DNA of 64,000 bases from contig NZ_JQMM01000001.1 of assembly GCF_000744735.1 (NCBI RefSeq), positions 310,001 to 374,000 of the forward strand, written 5' to 3'. The position numbers were made by a program, and so were the translations under genes. The notes under the pieces were generated by a model, which did no database searches, was not told where the DNA came from, and saw nothing but the letters and a program-made list of their open reading frames with translations. This document shows positions 1 through 8,434 of the stretch, in pieces (the first letter of the stretch is position 1; the number at the start of each line of letters is the position of its first letter). The stretch is from Porticoccus hydrocarbonoclasticus MCTG13d (GTDB taxonomy: Bacteria; Pseudomonadota; Gammaproteobacteria; Pseudomonadales; Porticoccaceae).

Positions 1-446
1 TAATACGGGTTACCGGTAATACTCTCGGGTGGGAACAGGAACACACCCCAGGCGGAAAAACCGGCCAGTACAACCGCACAATAGGCTGCAATCAGCAGCA
101 AAGCACCCTTGCGATGGGCCAGGCGCAGATCAAAACGTCCGGACAATAGTGCGAACGCTATTGTCGTCAGCATCAACAGATCCAGTTCATTGAACAGAAA
201 CCTGCCCGTATAGGTGGCAAGGTCCAGGCTGACCGTCGCAACCGGCAGCACCAGCAACCAGAGGCGTGGGACAAAAAACAGCAGCACCAGGTAAACCAGA
301 GCGACGGCAATCGATATGTTCCCCACCAGCGGGAAAGACAGAAACGGACACAGTGCCAGTAGCAATAATGCCAGGCCTGCCAGTTTGCCAAAGATATTGA
401 GGACGGGATTTGGCCCCGTATTTTTTATTGTCCGGTCAGAGGGCAT
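1..446 (-). CDS. Polytopic membrane protein, partial (C-terminus outside window)
   Basis: An open frame starts at the ATG at 446 and runs off the left edge, so about 148 residues of the N-terminal part are visible. After a short polar N-terminus (MPSDRTIKNTG) the translation is almost wholly hydrophobic, with about five predicted membrane segments separated by short basic or polar loops (for example SGRFDLRLAHRKG). This layout resembles the start of an O-antigen polymerase/ligase-like or other multi-pass membrane protein, but no diagnostic motif is visible and I do not assign a family. It lies 27 bp downstream of the protease gene on the same strand, so the two may be cotranscribed. The adjoining exosortase A operon makes a role in surface glycan assembly plausible by context only. 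Confidence 0.7.
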   Translation of the reverse strand, partial: MPSDRTIKNTGPNPVLNIFGKLAGLALLLLALCPFLSFPLVGNISIAVALVYLVLLFFVPRLWLLVLPVATVSLDLATYTGRFLFNELDLLMLTTIAFALLSGRFDLRLAHRKGALLLIAAYCAVVLAGFSAWGVFLFPPESITGNPY

Positions 447-473
447 CTCAGCGTTCCATTTAAATACTGTCGA

Positions 474-1262
474 TCATTGGGCAGCCGCAGCAGCCTCAAG
501 CAATGCATTGACATACGCTGAGGGGATGGCATAGCTGATGGCAGAGGGATTGTGCAGCATCGCTTCTTTTGATTCTTTGACAAACACACTATTGATCACG
601 GCAACGACCCTGCCCGTCTCGACATCATAAACCGGGCTGCCGCTACTGCCCGGGTAGGCTGTTGCATCAAGCTGATAAACCTCAAAAGGCTGGCGGGCAC
701 GTTTGATTTGCGCGGCCGTCAGCGTGGCAGAGGACATGGCAGGCATCACGATAGGAGTTACTGCAGACACAATACCCCGATGCGTGACTGGCTGCAGCCC
801 CAACACCAGCCCAATGGGGAACCCGGTAAAGGCAACCTCTTCACCCTCCCGGAGGGTGCGAGAACTCTCCACCACCAGCGGTGGAAGAGCGGGGCCGGCA
901 ATCTCCAGCAGCGCGAGGTCGTGGGCTTCATCTGTTCGAATCAGGTTAGCAGGGTAGACGCGGGAGGCTTTACCTTCACCGCTAAACACCGCCAGCAACT
1001 CTTTTTTTTCATTATCGAGTGGTTTCTGGATGACATGGAAATTGGTCACCACCTGTCGGCCATTACCCACCACAAAGCCGGTACCGCGAAAAGTCGGCAG
1101 TTGCCCCCGACCATCCGGGCCCTTGTTCGGGAAGACCGTGCCGATGCCGACCACACTGCCCCTGATCTTGTCGATGGTATCCGGTAACCCGGCCACGACC
1201 TGGCCGGCCGGCATCAGCGATAAACTGCACAGCAAAAACAGATAGCGTAGTAATAACCTCAT
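474..1262 (-). CDS. Secreted trypsin-like serine protease
   Basis: 262 residues with an N-terminal signal peptide (hydrophobic core about residues 3-24, likely cut after VVA). The chymotrypsin-fold catalytic triad is recognisable: His76 in TNFHV, Asp115 in AHDLALLE and Ser207 in YPGSSGSP. There is no PDZ domain, so it is a compact S1-type periplasmic peptidase rather than a DegP/DegS homologue. It is divergent from the acyl-CoA ligase gene, with about 125 bp between starts, and is followed by a membrane-protein gene. Similar short trypsin-like proteases occur near exosortase A loci, so processing of envelope or exported proteins is a reasonable guess, but the substrate is unknown. The final residues are Ala-rich (EAAAAAQ). 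Confidence 0.85.
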   Translation of the reverse strand: MRLLLRYLFLLCSLSLMPAGQVVAGLPDTIDKIRGSVVGIGTVFPNKGPDGRGQLPTFRGTGFVVGNGRQVVTNFHVIQKPLDNEKKELLAVFSGEGKASRVYPANLIRTDEAHDLALLEIAGPALPPLVVESSRTLREGEEVAFTGFPIGLVLGLQPVTHRGIVSAVTPIVMPAMSSATLTAAQIKRARQPFEVYQLDATAYPGSSGSPVYDVETGRVVAVINSVFVKESKEAMLHNPSAISYAIPSAYVNALLEAAAAAQ

Positions 1263-1305
1263 GAGCTGGAATCCCCGACCACCCGTATTGAACTTTGGCC
1301 ACAGG

Positions 1306-1335
1306 TTACGTGCATTTGATAAAAATCGCTATAAT
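1306..1335 (+). promoter_or_regulatory. Possible sigma-70 promoter of the ligase operon
   Basis: A perfect -10 hexamer TATAAT sits at 1330-1335, about 52 bp upstream of the ligase ATG at 1387, inside the divergent intergenic region. Only a poor -35 (TTACGT, 18-bp spacing) can be matched. This is a suggestion from the -10 alone. Confidence 0.3.
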
Positions 1336-1386
1336 CCGGCATCTTCCGATAAACCGGGACAACTCAACGAACGGATTGCGGCCACC

Positions 1387-2976
1387 ATGTCAGACCTTCT
1401 TCACCAACTCATCAGTCATCAGTCCATGCAGACACCTGGTGCGATGGCGCTGTATTTCAAGGATCGTCAATTCAGTTACCGTGAGTTGCAACAGCAGATC
1501 GACGCTGTCTCATGCGGCCTGCTATGTGCAGGCCTGAATCGCGGAGAACGGGTCGCAACCTATCTGCCAAAAGTGCCGGAAAATGTCTTCGGTCTGTTTG
1601 GTGCCGCCCACGCCGGAGGGGTGTTTGTCCCGGTCAATCCACTGCTCAAGGCCAACCAGGTGGCCTACATTCTGCGCGACTGCAATGTCCGGATACTGAT
1701 CACCTCGGCACAACGGCTGGAGCAATTGGCTGCGGTACTAGAGGAGTGCCCCGATCTGCGGACTGTGGCGGTTATCGACGACAAACCCCGACCACCATCA
1801 GTAGCAGCAACGCATTATGCCCTGCTCGGTTGGGACAATTTCCTCAGCAGTCAGAACGGCCAACCGCCCCACCCACATATCGACAGCGACATGGTGTCCA
1901 TCCTCTATACCTCGGGCAGCACCGGTAACCCGAAAGGCGTCGTACTCTCCCATAAAAACATGGTCACCGGCGCCAGAAGCGTTGCGACTTATTTAAATAA
2001 TCACCCAGATGACCGGCTGCTGGCGGCCCTCCCCTTCAGTTTCGATTACGGACTCAGCCAACTCACCACCGCATTCTCGGTGGGCGCCTCGGTCGCCCTG
2101 ATGGATTACCTGCTGCCCCGGGACATTATCCGCAGCATTCAGCGCTATAACATCACCGGCCTGGCGGCTGTCCCGCCACTGTGGAACCAGCTGGCGCAGC
2201 TGGAATGGCCCGAGGAAACTGCTCGCTCACTGCGCTATATCACCAATAGCGGCGGTGCCATGCCGGGGGCCACCACCAACAGACTGAGAGCTGCCCTGCC
2301 CGATACAAAGGTTTTTTTGATGTATGGACTCACCGAAGCATTCCGGTCCACTTTTCTGCCACCGGAGCAAATCGATCAACGCCCCGACTCAATTGGCAAG
2401 GCGATTCCCAACGCCGAGGTTCTGGTAGTTCGCCCGGACGGCACACCCTGCAACGCCGGGGAACCGGGCGAGCTTGTCCACCGCGGTTCACTGGTGGCCA
2501 TGGGCTACTGGAACGACCCGCAGAAAACCGCTGAGCGTTTCAAACCAAGCCCCGGCCAGCCCACCGGCATCCCCCTGCCGGAAACCGCAGTATGGTCGGG
2601 CGATCAGGTGCGCAGGGACGAGGAGGGTTATCTGTATTTCATCAGCCGACTGGATGAAATGATCAAAACCTCCGGTTATCGGGTGAGCCCCTCAGAGGTC
2701 GAAGAGGTCGTCTACAACCTTCAGGGTATCAGTCAGGCTACCGCTCTCGGGCTGCCTCATCCAATGCTGGGGCAGGCCATTTTGCTGGTGATAACAACAC
2801 ATGGCACAGTAACGGCATCAGAAGTCCTCCAGCACTGTAAAAAGGAGCTGCCCAATTTCATGGTGCCCCAGCAAATCGTTATCCTTGAGCAAATGCCTCA
2901 TAATCAAAATGGCAAAATAGACCGAAAGCATCTTGCCACTGAATACCGCGACCTTTTCAAGGAGCCTCAGGCGTGA
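1387..2976 (+). CDS. Acyl-CoA ligase (AMP-forming), exosortase A system-associated
   Basis: 529 residues of the ANL superfamily, activating a carboxylate with ATP and transferring it to a thiol (CoA or the neighbouring carrier protein). Visible core motifs are the ATP loop YTSGSTGNPKG at 174-184, YGLTEA at 313-318, the WSGD motif near 403-406, the hinge RLDEMIK at 421-427 and the catalytic lysine of NGKIDRK at 510. The open frame extends upstream to 1261, but the ATG at 1387 gives the normal N-terminus of the family; upstream codons would run through the promoter region. It matches the ligase family known from exosortase A loci (ligase_PEP_1). It overlaps the decarboxylase by 4 bp and heads an operon with decarboxylase, carrier protein and hydrolases, which implies a carrier-bound building block. 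The substrate is unknown. Confidence 0.92.
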   Translation: MSDLLHQLISHQSMQTPGAMALYFKDRQFSYRELQQQIDAVSCGLLCAGLNRGERVATYLPKVPENVFGLFGAAHAGGVFVPVNPLLKANQVAYILRDCNVRILITSAQRLEQLAAVLEECPDLRTVAVIDDKPRPPSVAATHYALLGWDNFLSSQNGQPPHPHIDSDMVSILYTSGSTGNPKGVVLSHKNMVTGARSVATYLNNHPDDRLLAALPFSFDYGLSQLTTAFSVGASVALMDYLLPRDIIRSIQRYNITGLAAVPPLWNQLAQLEWPEETARSLRYITNSGGAMPGATTNRLRAALPDTKVFLMYGLTEAFRSTFLPPEQIDQRPDSIGKAIPNAEVLVVRPDGTPCNAGEPGELVHRGSLVAMGYWNDPQKTAERFKPSPGQPTGIPLPETAVWSGDQVRRDEEGYLYFISRLDEMIKTSGYRVSPSEVEEVVYNLQGISQATALGLPHPMLGQAILLVITTHGTVTASEVLQHCKKELPNFMVPQQIVILEQMPHNQNGKIDRKHLATEYRDLFKEPQA

Positions 2977-4208
2977 AAAAAGCATTACCGGAACATGTAC
3001 CGATGGACCAGTTCAAGGTGATAGACAACTGCCTTCAGGTGGGTCATGTAGCTGTGGACAGACTTGCCGAGCGGGTGGGTCAAACACCCTTTTATGCCTA
3101 TGACCGACAGCTCATGACAGATAGGGTAGCCGCACTGAGAGGCCAGTTCCCTGAAGATATCCATTTACACTACGCCATCAAATCCAACCCGATGCCTGCC
3201 GTTGTTCAACACCTGGCGGGACTGACTGACGGACTTGATGTGGCGTCCCTGAAAGAACTTCGCGTGGCACTGGATACGGGCACCAGCCCACGCAATATCA
3301 GCTTTGCCGGACCGGGCAAAAGCGATGCCGAATTGAAAGCGGCGGCAGCGGCGGGCATTATTATCAATCTTGAATCCGCCGGGGAAATGGAACGGCTGGC
3401 GACCATCTGCAACCAGAGCGGGCACCGGGCCAATGTCGCGGTGAGAGTTAACCCCGACTTTGAACTGAAAACCTCCGGCATGAAGATGGCCGGCGGCCCG
3501 AAACCGTTCGGCATTGATGCTGAAGAAGTTCCCGCTGTGCTGAAGCGGCTTGGGCAACTCGACCTCGCCTTCCAGGGCTTCCACATTTTCAGTGGCTCAC
3601 AGAACCTGCGACCGGACGCCATCATCGAGGCTCAGACAAACACCTTTGCTCTGGCACTGAAACTGGCCGATCACGCCCCGTCGCCTGTCCAGTGGCTGAA
3701 TATCGGCGGCGGCTTTGGCATTCCCTACTTCCCGGGAGAACAACGACTCGACCTCGGCCCTGTGGCGGATAATCTTGCTACCCTTCTGGCCCGCCACAGG
3801 GCCGATCTGCCGGAAGCAGAAATTGTTGTTGAGCTGGGCCGCTACCTGGTGGGTGAAGCCGGCGTCTACGTCTGCGAAGTCATCGACCTGAAAAAATCCA
3901 GGGGTGAAACCTATGCGGTGACCAATGGCGGGCTGCACCATCATCTCGCCGCATCGGGCAACTTCGGTCAGGTGATCAGAAAAAACTACCCGGTCTGCAT
4001 TGGCAACCGGGTAACAGGCGATCCGCTGACAGCGGTAAATGTGGTAGGGCCGCTGTGCACCCCACTGGATATACTCGGGGACAAATACGCACTGCCGCCC
4101 GTTCAGATAGGCGATCTGATTGTGGTTTTTCAATCTGGCGCCTATGGCTATACCGCCAGCCCGCACCACTTTCTAAGCCACCCTGAGCCGGTTGAGGTCC
4201 TGGTCTGA
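2973..4208 (+). CDS. Pyridoxal-dependent decarboxylase, exosortase A system-associated
   Basis: 411 residues of the fold-III PLP decarboxylase family (diaminopimelate/ornithine type). The start is GTG, overlapping the ligase stop as GTGA, with AAGGAG at 2959-2964. PLP-lysine is Lys70 in HYAIKSNP. The phosphate-binding glycine loop GGGFGIPY is at 245-252, His204 (GFHIFSGS) fits the conserved PLP-stacking histidine, and Cys362/Asp366 in GPLCTPLD fit the cross-subunit active-site loop. The family is the exosortase A-associated decarboxylase (dCO2ase_PEP1). It probably converts an amino acid to an amine for attachment to, or loading onto, the product of the adjacent ligase and carrier protein; the actual amino acid is not known. 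Confidence 0.92.
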   Translation: MKKALPEHVPMDQFKVIDNCLQVGHVAVDRLAERVGQTPFYAYDRQLMTDRVAALRGQFPEDIHLHYAIKSNPMPAVVQHLAGLTDGLDVASLKELRVALDTGTSPRNISFAGPGKSDAELKAAAAAGIIINLESAGEMERLATICNQSGHRANVAVRVNPDFELKTSGMKMAGGPKPFGIDAEEVPAVLKRLGQLDLAFQGFHIFSGSQNLRPDAIIEAQTNTFALALKLADHAPSPVQWLNIGGGFGIPYFPGEQRLDLGPVADNLATLLARHRADLPEAEIVVELGRYLVGEAGVYVCEVIDLKKSRGETYAVTNGGLHHHLAASGNFGQVIRKNYPVCIGNRVTGDPLTAVNVVGPLCTPLDILGDKYALPPVQIGDLIVVFQSGAYGYTASPHHFLSHPEPVEVLV

Positions 4209-4353
4209 TCGCCCGACCAACATCGACTACAGCTTCGGGTGATAAAAAATCTGCACAACCTGTCACACCACTACTCAATTCCGTACTGAGCTGGCAGAAT
4301 GCTATCCGGCAGGCTGAACGCCCTGGATTCATGACAAAAATGGAACACCCTCT

Positions 4354-4602
4354 ATGAGTTTGCAAGCGGACATCATTCAAATTATCAATGACGTACTTAT
4401 GCTCGACGGACAAACCACTGAGTTTGACAGTGACACCGGCCTGCTGGGATCCATACCGGAATTTGACTCTATCGCTGTGGTCTCGCTGGTGACTGCGCTG
4501 GAGGAAGAATTCGGCTGTGCTTTCGACGATGACGAACTCAATGCCGATGTGTTCGCCACCATCGGCAGTCTCACAAAAGTCGTCGAGCAAAAGCTGGACT
4601 GA
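4354..4602 (+). CDS. Acyl carrier protein
   Basis: 82 residues, acidic, with the phosphopantetheine attachment Ser39 in the motif EFDSIAV, followed by the typical helix LVTALEEEFG. It should carry an acyl or aminoacyl group as a thioester in the cytoplasm. It lies between the decarboxylase (145-bp gap) and hydrolase 2 (1-bp overlap, TGATG) of the exosortase A small-molecule operon, so the AMP-forming ligase at 1387 is its likely loading enzyme. No phosphopantetheinyl transferase is in the window. The 4209-4353 gap before it has no recognised element. Confidence 0.92.
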   Translation: MSLQADIIQIINDVLMLDGQTTEFDSDTGLLGSIPEFDSIAVVSLVTALEEEFGCAFDDDELNADVFATIGSLTKVVEQKLD

Positions 4603-5444
4603 TGACTCCTTCCTGCAGGCTCGAACCCGCGTATATCGCCGGGGGCAGAGGCAAACTGTTCTCGCTCCACTGCGCACCTGAAGCTCGAAATGACCGTGCA
4701 GAATGCGTGATTGTCGCCCCCTCCTTTGCCGAGGAAATGAACCGTTGTCGCTATATGCAAACTATGCTGGCGCAGCAACTTGTCGGCCACGGCATCGCTC
4801 TGCTATCCGTTGATCCCTTTGGGACCGGCGACAGCCAGGGCGAGTTTGTAGAAGCCGACTGGCAACAGTGGATCAGGGATATCATCACCGCAGCAGACTA
4901 TGCCGGGCAGCTCGGCTACCGATCTGTCACCCTGCTGGGTATCCGCCTCGGTGCGCTGCTGGCAGCCGCCGCCGCACCCGAGGTGAAAAACCTGCAACGG
5001 CTGGTCTTCTGGCAACCGGTCAGCAACGGCAAGATCGCTCTCAATCAGTTTCTGCGCATCAAGATTGCCGCTGCCATTGGCCGCGACGAGGACGGCGGCA
5101 CCACTGCCCAGTTTGAAGAACAACTCAACCGGGGGAACAGCATTCAGGTGGCCGGCTATGATGTGTCTCCCGCGCTTTTCAGGGGAGTCCAGGCTGCCCA
5201 TTTCGACCAATACCTGTCACCTGTCACCGCACCGATCAGCTGGTTTACGGTACTGGCCAGTGAAGAGCGGAGCACCCCCCGCGCCGATTTGAAAACCATC
5301 GAACAATGGCGCTCCGAGGGAAAACAGATTGAACATCTGACCAGTATAGGCCCCGCCTTCTGGCAGGCTCACGAACGGACCCTGGCACCCAATCTGGTGA
5401 ACGAGACCATCAGTCATCTGACCGGGGCACCCCAACATGAATGA
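4602..5444 (+). CDS. Alpha/beta-hydrolase-fold protein, exosortase A-associated hydrolase 2
   Basis: 280 residues with an alpha/beta hydrolase core: SVDPFGTGDSQGEF at about 69-82 is the strand-4 turn usual in this fold. The expected nucleophile elbow is LLGIRLGALLA (about 111-121), where arginine stands in place of the catalytic serine of GxSxG. The same Arg is, as I recall, normal for the exosortase A hydrolase 2 family (hydr2_PEP). The protein may therefore not be a simple esterase and could act as an acyl-transfer or binding partner. It is translationally coupled to the carrier protein (1-bp overlap) and overlaps hydrolase 1 by 8 bp, so all three are probably made together. Confidence 0.88.
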   Translation: MTPSCRLEPAYIAGGRGKLFSLHCAPEARNDRAECVIVAPSFAEEMNRCRYMQTMLAQQLVGHGIALLSVDPFGTGDSQGEFVEADWQQWIRDIITAADYAGQLGYRSVTLLGIRLGALLAAAAAPEVKNLQRLVFWQPVSNGKIALNQFLRIKIAAAIGRDEDGGTTAQFEEQLNRGNSIQVAGYDVSPALFRGVQAAHFDQYLSPVTAPISWFTVLASEERSTPRADLKTIEQWRSEGKQIEHLTSIGPAFWQAHERTLAPNLVNETISHLTGAPQHE

Positions 5445-6345
5445 GCACGCCGTTGTTTTCCCCTGTGAAGAGGATGCTCTGTTGGGCATCGTTCACGCGC
5501 CGGACCAGGCTGGAACCACCGGCGTGGTAATCATTGTGGCCGGCGGCCCTCAATACCGGGTAGGCGCCCACCGCCAGTTTGTTGTGCTGGGCAGGGAACT
5601 GGCTCGACAGGGCATTCCGGTATTGCGCTTCGATCATCGGGGAACCGGTGACAGCAACGGCTCTTTTCGCGGCTTCCTCGACATGGATGCCGATATCCGG
5701 AGTGCCATCGACACGCTCTTCAAACAATGTGGCAACCTGAAGCGCGTGATGCTCTGGGGCGAGTGTGAGTCCGCCTCGGCCGCCGCTTTTTACGCCTACA
5801 GGGATCCCAGGGTGGCGGGAATTTTTATGGTCAATCCCTGGATAAGAACAGAGGCGGGGCAAGCCAAAACCTACCTCAAACACTACTACTGGAACCGGCT
5901 GAGAGATCCCCGTTTCTGGCAAAAAATCCGGGCCGGCCAGTTCTCCCTGATGCGCTCCCTGAAAGCCTGGCTACAATTGCTCAGGCATATCGCCAAAAGC
6001 AACGGCGACTCGAAAAAAATATCAGACGCAGAAGAGTTGACGTCGCTACCATTGCCCGAACGATTAACCAGGAGTCTGCAACGCTTTCCGGGAAAGACGT
6101 ATATTCTGACCAGTGGCAACGACTATATTGCTCAGGAGTTCAAAGATTTCACGTATAGCTCAGCTATCTGGAAAAGCTCGGGGCTGCAGGAAAAAATCTT
6201 TTTTAATGACATGGCCGATGCCGATCATACCTTTTCCCGGACGGTCTGGCGTACGGAACTGTTCGAGCAAACAGCGCAATGGCTGAAAAACCATTTGACC
6301 GATCAGCCCGATCAAAAATCTCCGAACACCAACAACAACCACTGA
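5437..6345 (+). CDS. Alpha/beta hydrolase, exosortase A-associated hydrolase 1
   Basis: 302 residues. The N-terminal half shows the fold features: AGGPQYRVGAHRQ at about 35-47 (oxyanion region) and RFDHRGTGDSNG at about 64-75. The nucleophile elbow reads MLWGECESASAA, so Cys110 occupies the serine position, as in dienelactone-hydrolase-like enzymes. It matches the exosortase A hydrolase 1 family (hydr1_PEP). A candidate general-acid histidine lies in DADHTFSR near the C-terminus. The overlap with hydrolase 2 and the shared operon suggest the two act on the same carrier-bound intermediate, perhaps as thioesterase and acyltransferase. This is inference from motif and context. Confidence 0.88.
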   Translation: MNEHAVVFPCEEDALLGIVHAPDQAGTTGVVIIVAGGPQYRVGAHRQFVVLGRELARQGIPVLRFDHRGTGDSNGSFRGFLDMDADIRSAIDTLFKQCGNLKRVMLWGECESASAAAFYAYRDPRVAGIFMVNPWIRTEAGQAKTYLKHYYWNRLRDPRFWQKIRAGQFSLMRSLKAWLQLLRHIAKSNGDSKKISDAEELTSLPLPERLTRSLQRFPGKTYILTSGNDYIAQEFKDFTYSSAIWKSSGLQEKIFFNDMADADHTFSRTVWRTELFEQTAQWLKNHLTDQPDQKSPNTNNNH

Positions 6346-6424
6346 CCGACCACTGAATAATGGTTGCTACTGCCATCCTGCCAAACCCGAATGAATGGAC
6401 CGCAAACAAAATGGAGCCCACGCC

Positions 6425-8290
6425 ATGACCACCAGCAATCTGCCGCCACTGCTCAACCACTACCTGGCGGGTTGGTCCTGTTCTGCAGCAACAGCATTTA
6501 GCTCAGAAAATGCGCTGGGCAGAATGGTGACAGCGGCCAATAGCTCACTGCCAAATAATTCAGTCGAAAACAGCACATCGGCCTGTGCCAGCAGCGATGA
6601 GCTTTACCAAACAGATAACGGGTCCAGTTTTGCCATGATTGGACAACCGCAGTGGACCGAGGAACACCTGGCCAACAAAGCCCGCGAGGAGGGCCATGGC
6701 GCAGCACTGGCAATGGCCCACGCTGAATACGGCAGCCGCTTTTTACAAGTATTAAGGGGCCCGTTCGCCTTCGCGGTTATCGATACCTCGACGGATACGG
6801 TAATGCTGGGTACCGACCGGATGGGCCGTTACCCGCTTTATTACACCGAGATCGATCACGGACTGGTTTTCGGCTCTTCGGCATCCATTGTACTTGCCAA
6901 TACAACCCCGACTGACGAGGCAGCACAGGCGGCATTGCAAGCCCAGGGCCTATATGACTACGTCTATTTTCATATGGTACCCAGCCCACATTCGATATTT
7001 GGTGGACTAAAAAAATTACCCGCCGGACACCTGCTGCTTTGCTCGGAAAACCAGTGTGTTGTCAGCAACTACTTCCGACCCGTGTTCAGGGAGCAATCGC
7101 AGGATTCATTCACCAGCCTGGGGGCAGAACTCAAGACACAATTAAAAAGTGCCGTTGAGCATTGCATTGAGCCCGATGTGACAGTGGGAGCATTTCTCAG
7201 TGGTGGACTAGACAGCTCCTCAGTCGCCGGCATGCTGGCTGAAATCTGTCCGAATAATGCCCATGCATTTTCGATCGGCTTTTCAGCCAAGGGTTACGAT
7301 GAGATGGCCTACGCGCGCCTCACGGCAAAACACTTCGGCATCCAGCTCCACGAATACTATGTCACGCCGGAAGATGTGGTGAAGGCCCTGCCAATGGTCG
7401 CCGCCAGTTATGACGAACCGTTCGGCAACTCCTCTGCCCTGCCCGCTTACTTCTGCGCGAAACTGGCCGCCGAAAACGGTATCCAGTGCCTGCTTGCCGG
7501 CGACGGTGGCGACGAGCTGTTTGGTGGCAACGAACGTTATATCAAGCAACGGGTATTTGAAAACTACCAGAAATTTCCCGCAGGACTGCGGCACACGTTC
7601 ATTGAACCGCTCATCAATGCCCTGCCCAATGCCATACCACTGGCCGGCAAGGCAAAAAGCTATCTCCAGCAGGCCAATATCCCGCTACCCGATCGCCTGC
7701 AAAGTTATAACTTCCTGCACCGCCATGCCGCGAATGATATTTTCAACGATGAATTTCTGGCGACAGTCGACACCCAAGCGCCGCTCCAGTTACTGAGAGA
7801 AACTTACCATCGGGCGACTGACGCCAGCACGCTCAATAAAATGCTGTATCTGGACTGGCAATACACCCTGGCGGATAACGACCTCAGAAAGGTCAGTCAC
7901 ATGTGTGAACTGGCTGGCGTGGATGTCGCTTATCCCATGCTGGATGACGGTCTGATTGACCTGTCATGTCGGGTACCCAGTGACTGGAAGATCAAAGGCA
8001 ACGACCTGCGCCATTTTTACAAGGCCGCACTGAAGGGTTGGCTGCACGACGACACCATCAACAAGAAAAAACAGGGATTCGGCTTGCCGTTTGGGGTATG
8101 GATGGAAACCCATAAACCGCTTCAGGAAATGGCCTATGACCATCTACTGAACCTGAAAAAACGCCAGTTTTTCAAACCCACGTTTATTGACCAGACCATA
8201 GACCTGCACAGAAATCAGCATGCTGCCTATTACGGGGAACTGATCTGGATTCTGATGGTGCTGGAAATGTGGTTGGTCCAACACCAATAA
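6425..8290 (+). CDS. Asparagine-synthetase-like ATP-dependent amide ligase, no N-terminal cysteine
   Basis: About 621 residues. The N-terminal half resembles the Ntn/class-II amidotransferase domain (GPFAFAVID, then DRMGRYPLYY and LVFGSSASIV), but the protein starts MTTSNLPP and has no Cys2 nucleophile. The C-terminal half is a complete synthetase domain with the PP-loop LSGGLDSS at 258-265 and LLAGDGGDELFGGNERY. The ATG at 6425 has GGAG 8 bp upstream; an alternative ATG at 6395 also gives no MC start. Without the cysteine it should not hydrolyse glutamine, so it may use free ammonia or an amine, as beta-lactam synthetase does in joining two parts of one substrate. It ends the ligase/decarboxylase/carrier operon, so it may form an amide on that product. 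Confidence 0.85.
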   Translation: MTTSNLPPLLNHYLAGWSCSAATAFSSENALGRMVTAANSSLPNNSVENSTSACASSDELYQTDNGSSFAMIGQPQWTEEHLANKAREEGHGAALAMAHAEYGSRFLQVLRGPFAFAVIDTSTDTVMLGTDRMGRYPLYYTEIDHGLVFGSSASIVLANTTPTDEAAQAALQAQGLYDYVYFHMVPSPHSIFGGLKKLPAGHLLLCSENQCVVSNYFRPVFREQSQDSFTSLGAELKTQLKSAVEHCIEPDVTVGAFLSGGLDSSSVAGMLAEICPNNAHAFSIGFSAKGYDEMAYARLTAKHFGIQLHEYYVTPEDVVKALPMVAASYDEPFGNSSALPAYFCAKLAAENGIQCLLAGDGGDELFGGNERYIKQRVFENYQKFPAGLRHTFIEPLINALPNAIPLAGKAKSYLQQANIPLPDRLQSYNFLHRHAANDIFNDEFLATVDTQAPLQLLRETYHRATDASTLNKMLYLDWQYTLADNDLRKVSHMCELAGVDVAYPMLDDGLIDLSCRVPSDWKIKGNDLRHFYKAALKGWLHDDTINKKKQGFGLPFGVWMETHKPLQEMAYDHLLNLKKRQFFKPTFIDQTIDLHRNQHAAYYGELIWILMVLEMWLVQHQ

Positions 8291-8434
8291 AAAACCAACC
8301 GCTGGCTCAGTGCTAACCCCTCGATAAACAGCTTAGCTAGCCGACCTTTATACTGAAATTTTCTGAAAAAGTGATCAACGGCCTCTCACTTGTCGGTAGA
8401 GAGTGAGTATGGCTTGGGGGAAATATTCAAGCCG

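Noticed and set aside
3597-4169. 190-codon open frame on the minus strand
   Set aside because: Antisense shadow of the PLP decarboxylase, whose catalytic residues are all in the plus-strand frame.
8291-8434. Possible terminator between the convergent genes at 8290 and 8435
   Set aside because: Only 5-bp or interrupted stems can be drawn and no T-tract follows; not supported.
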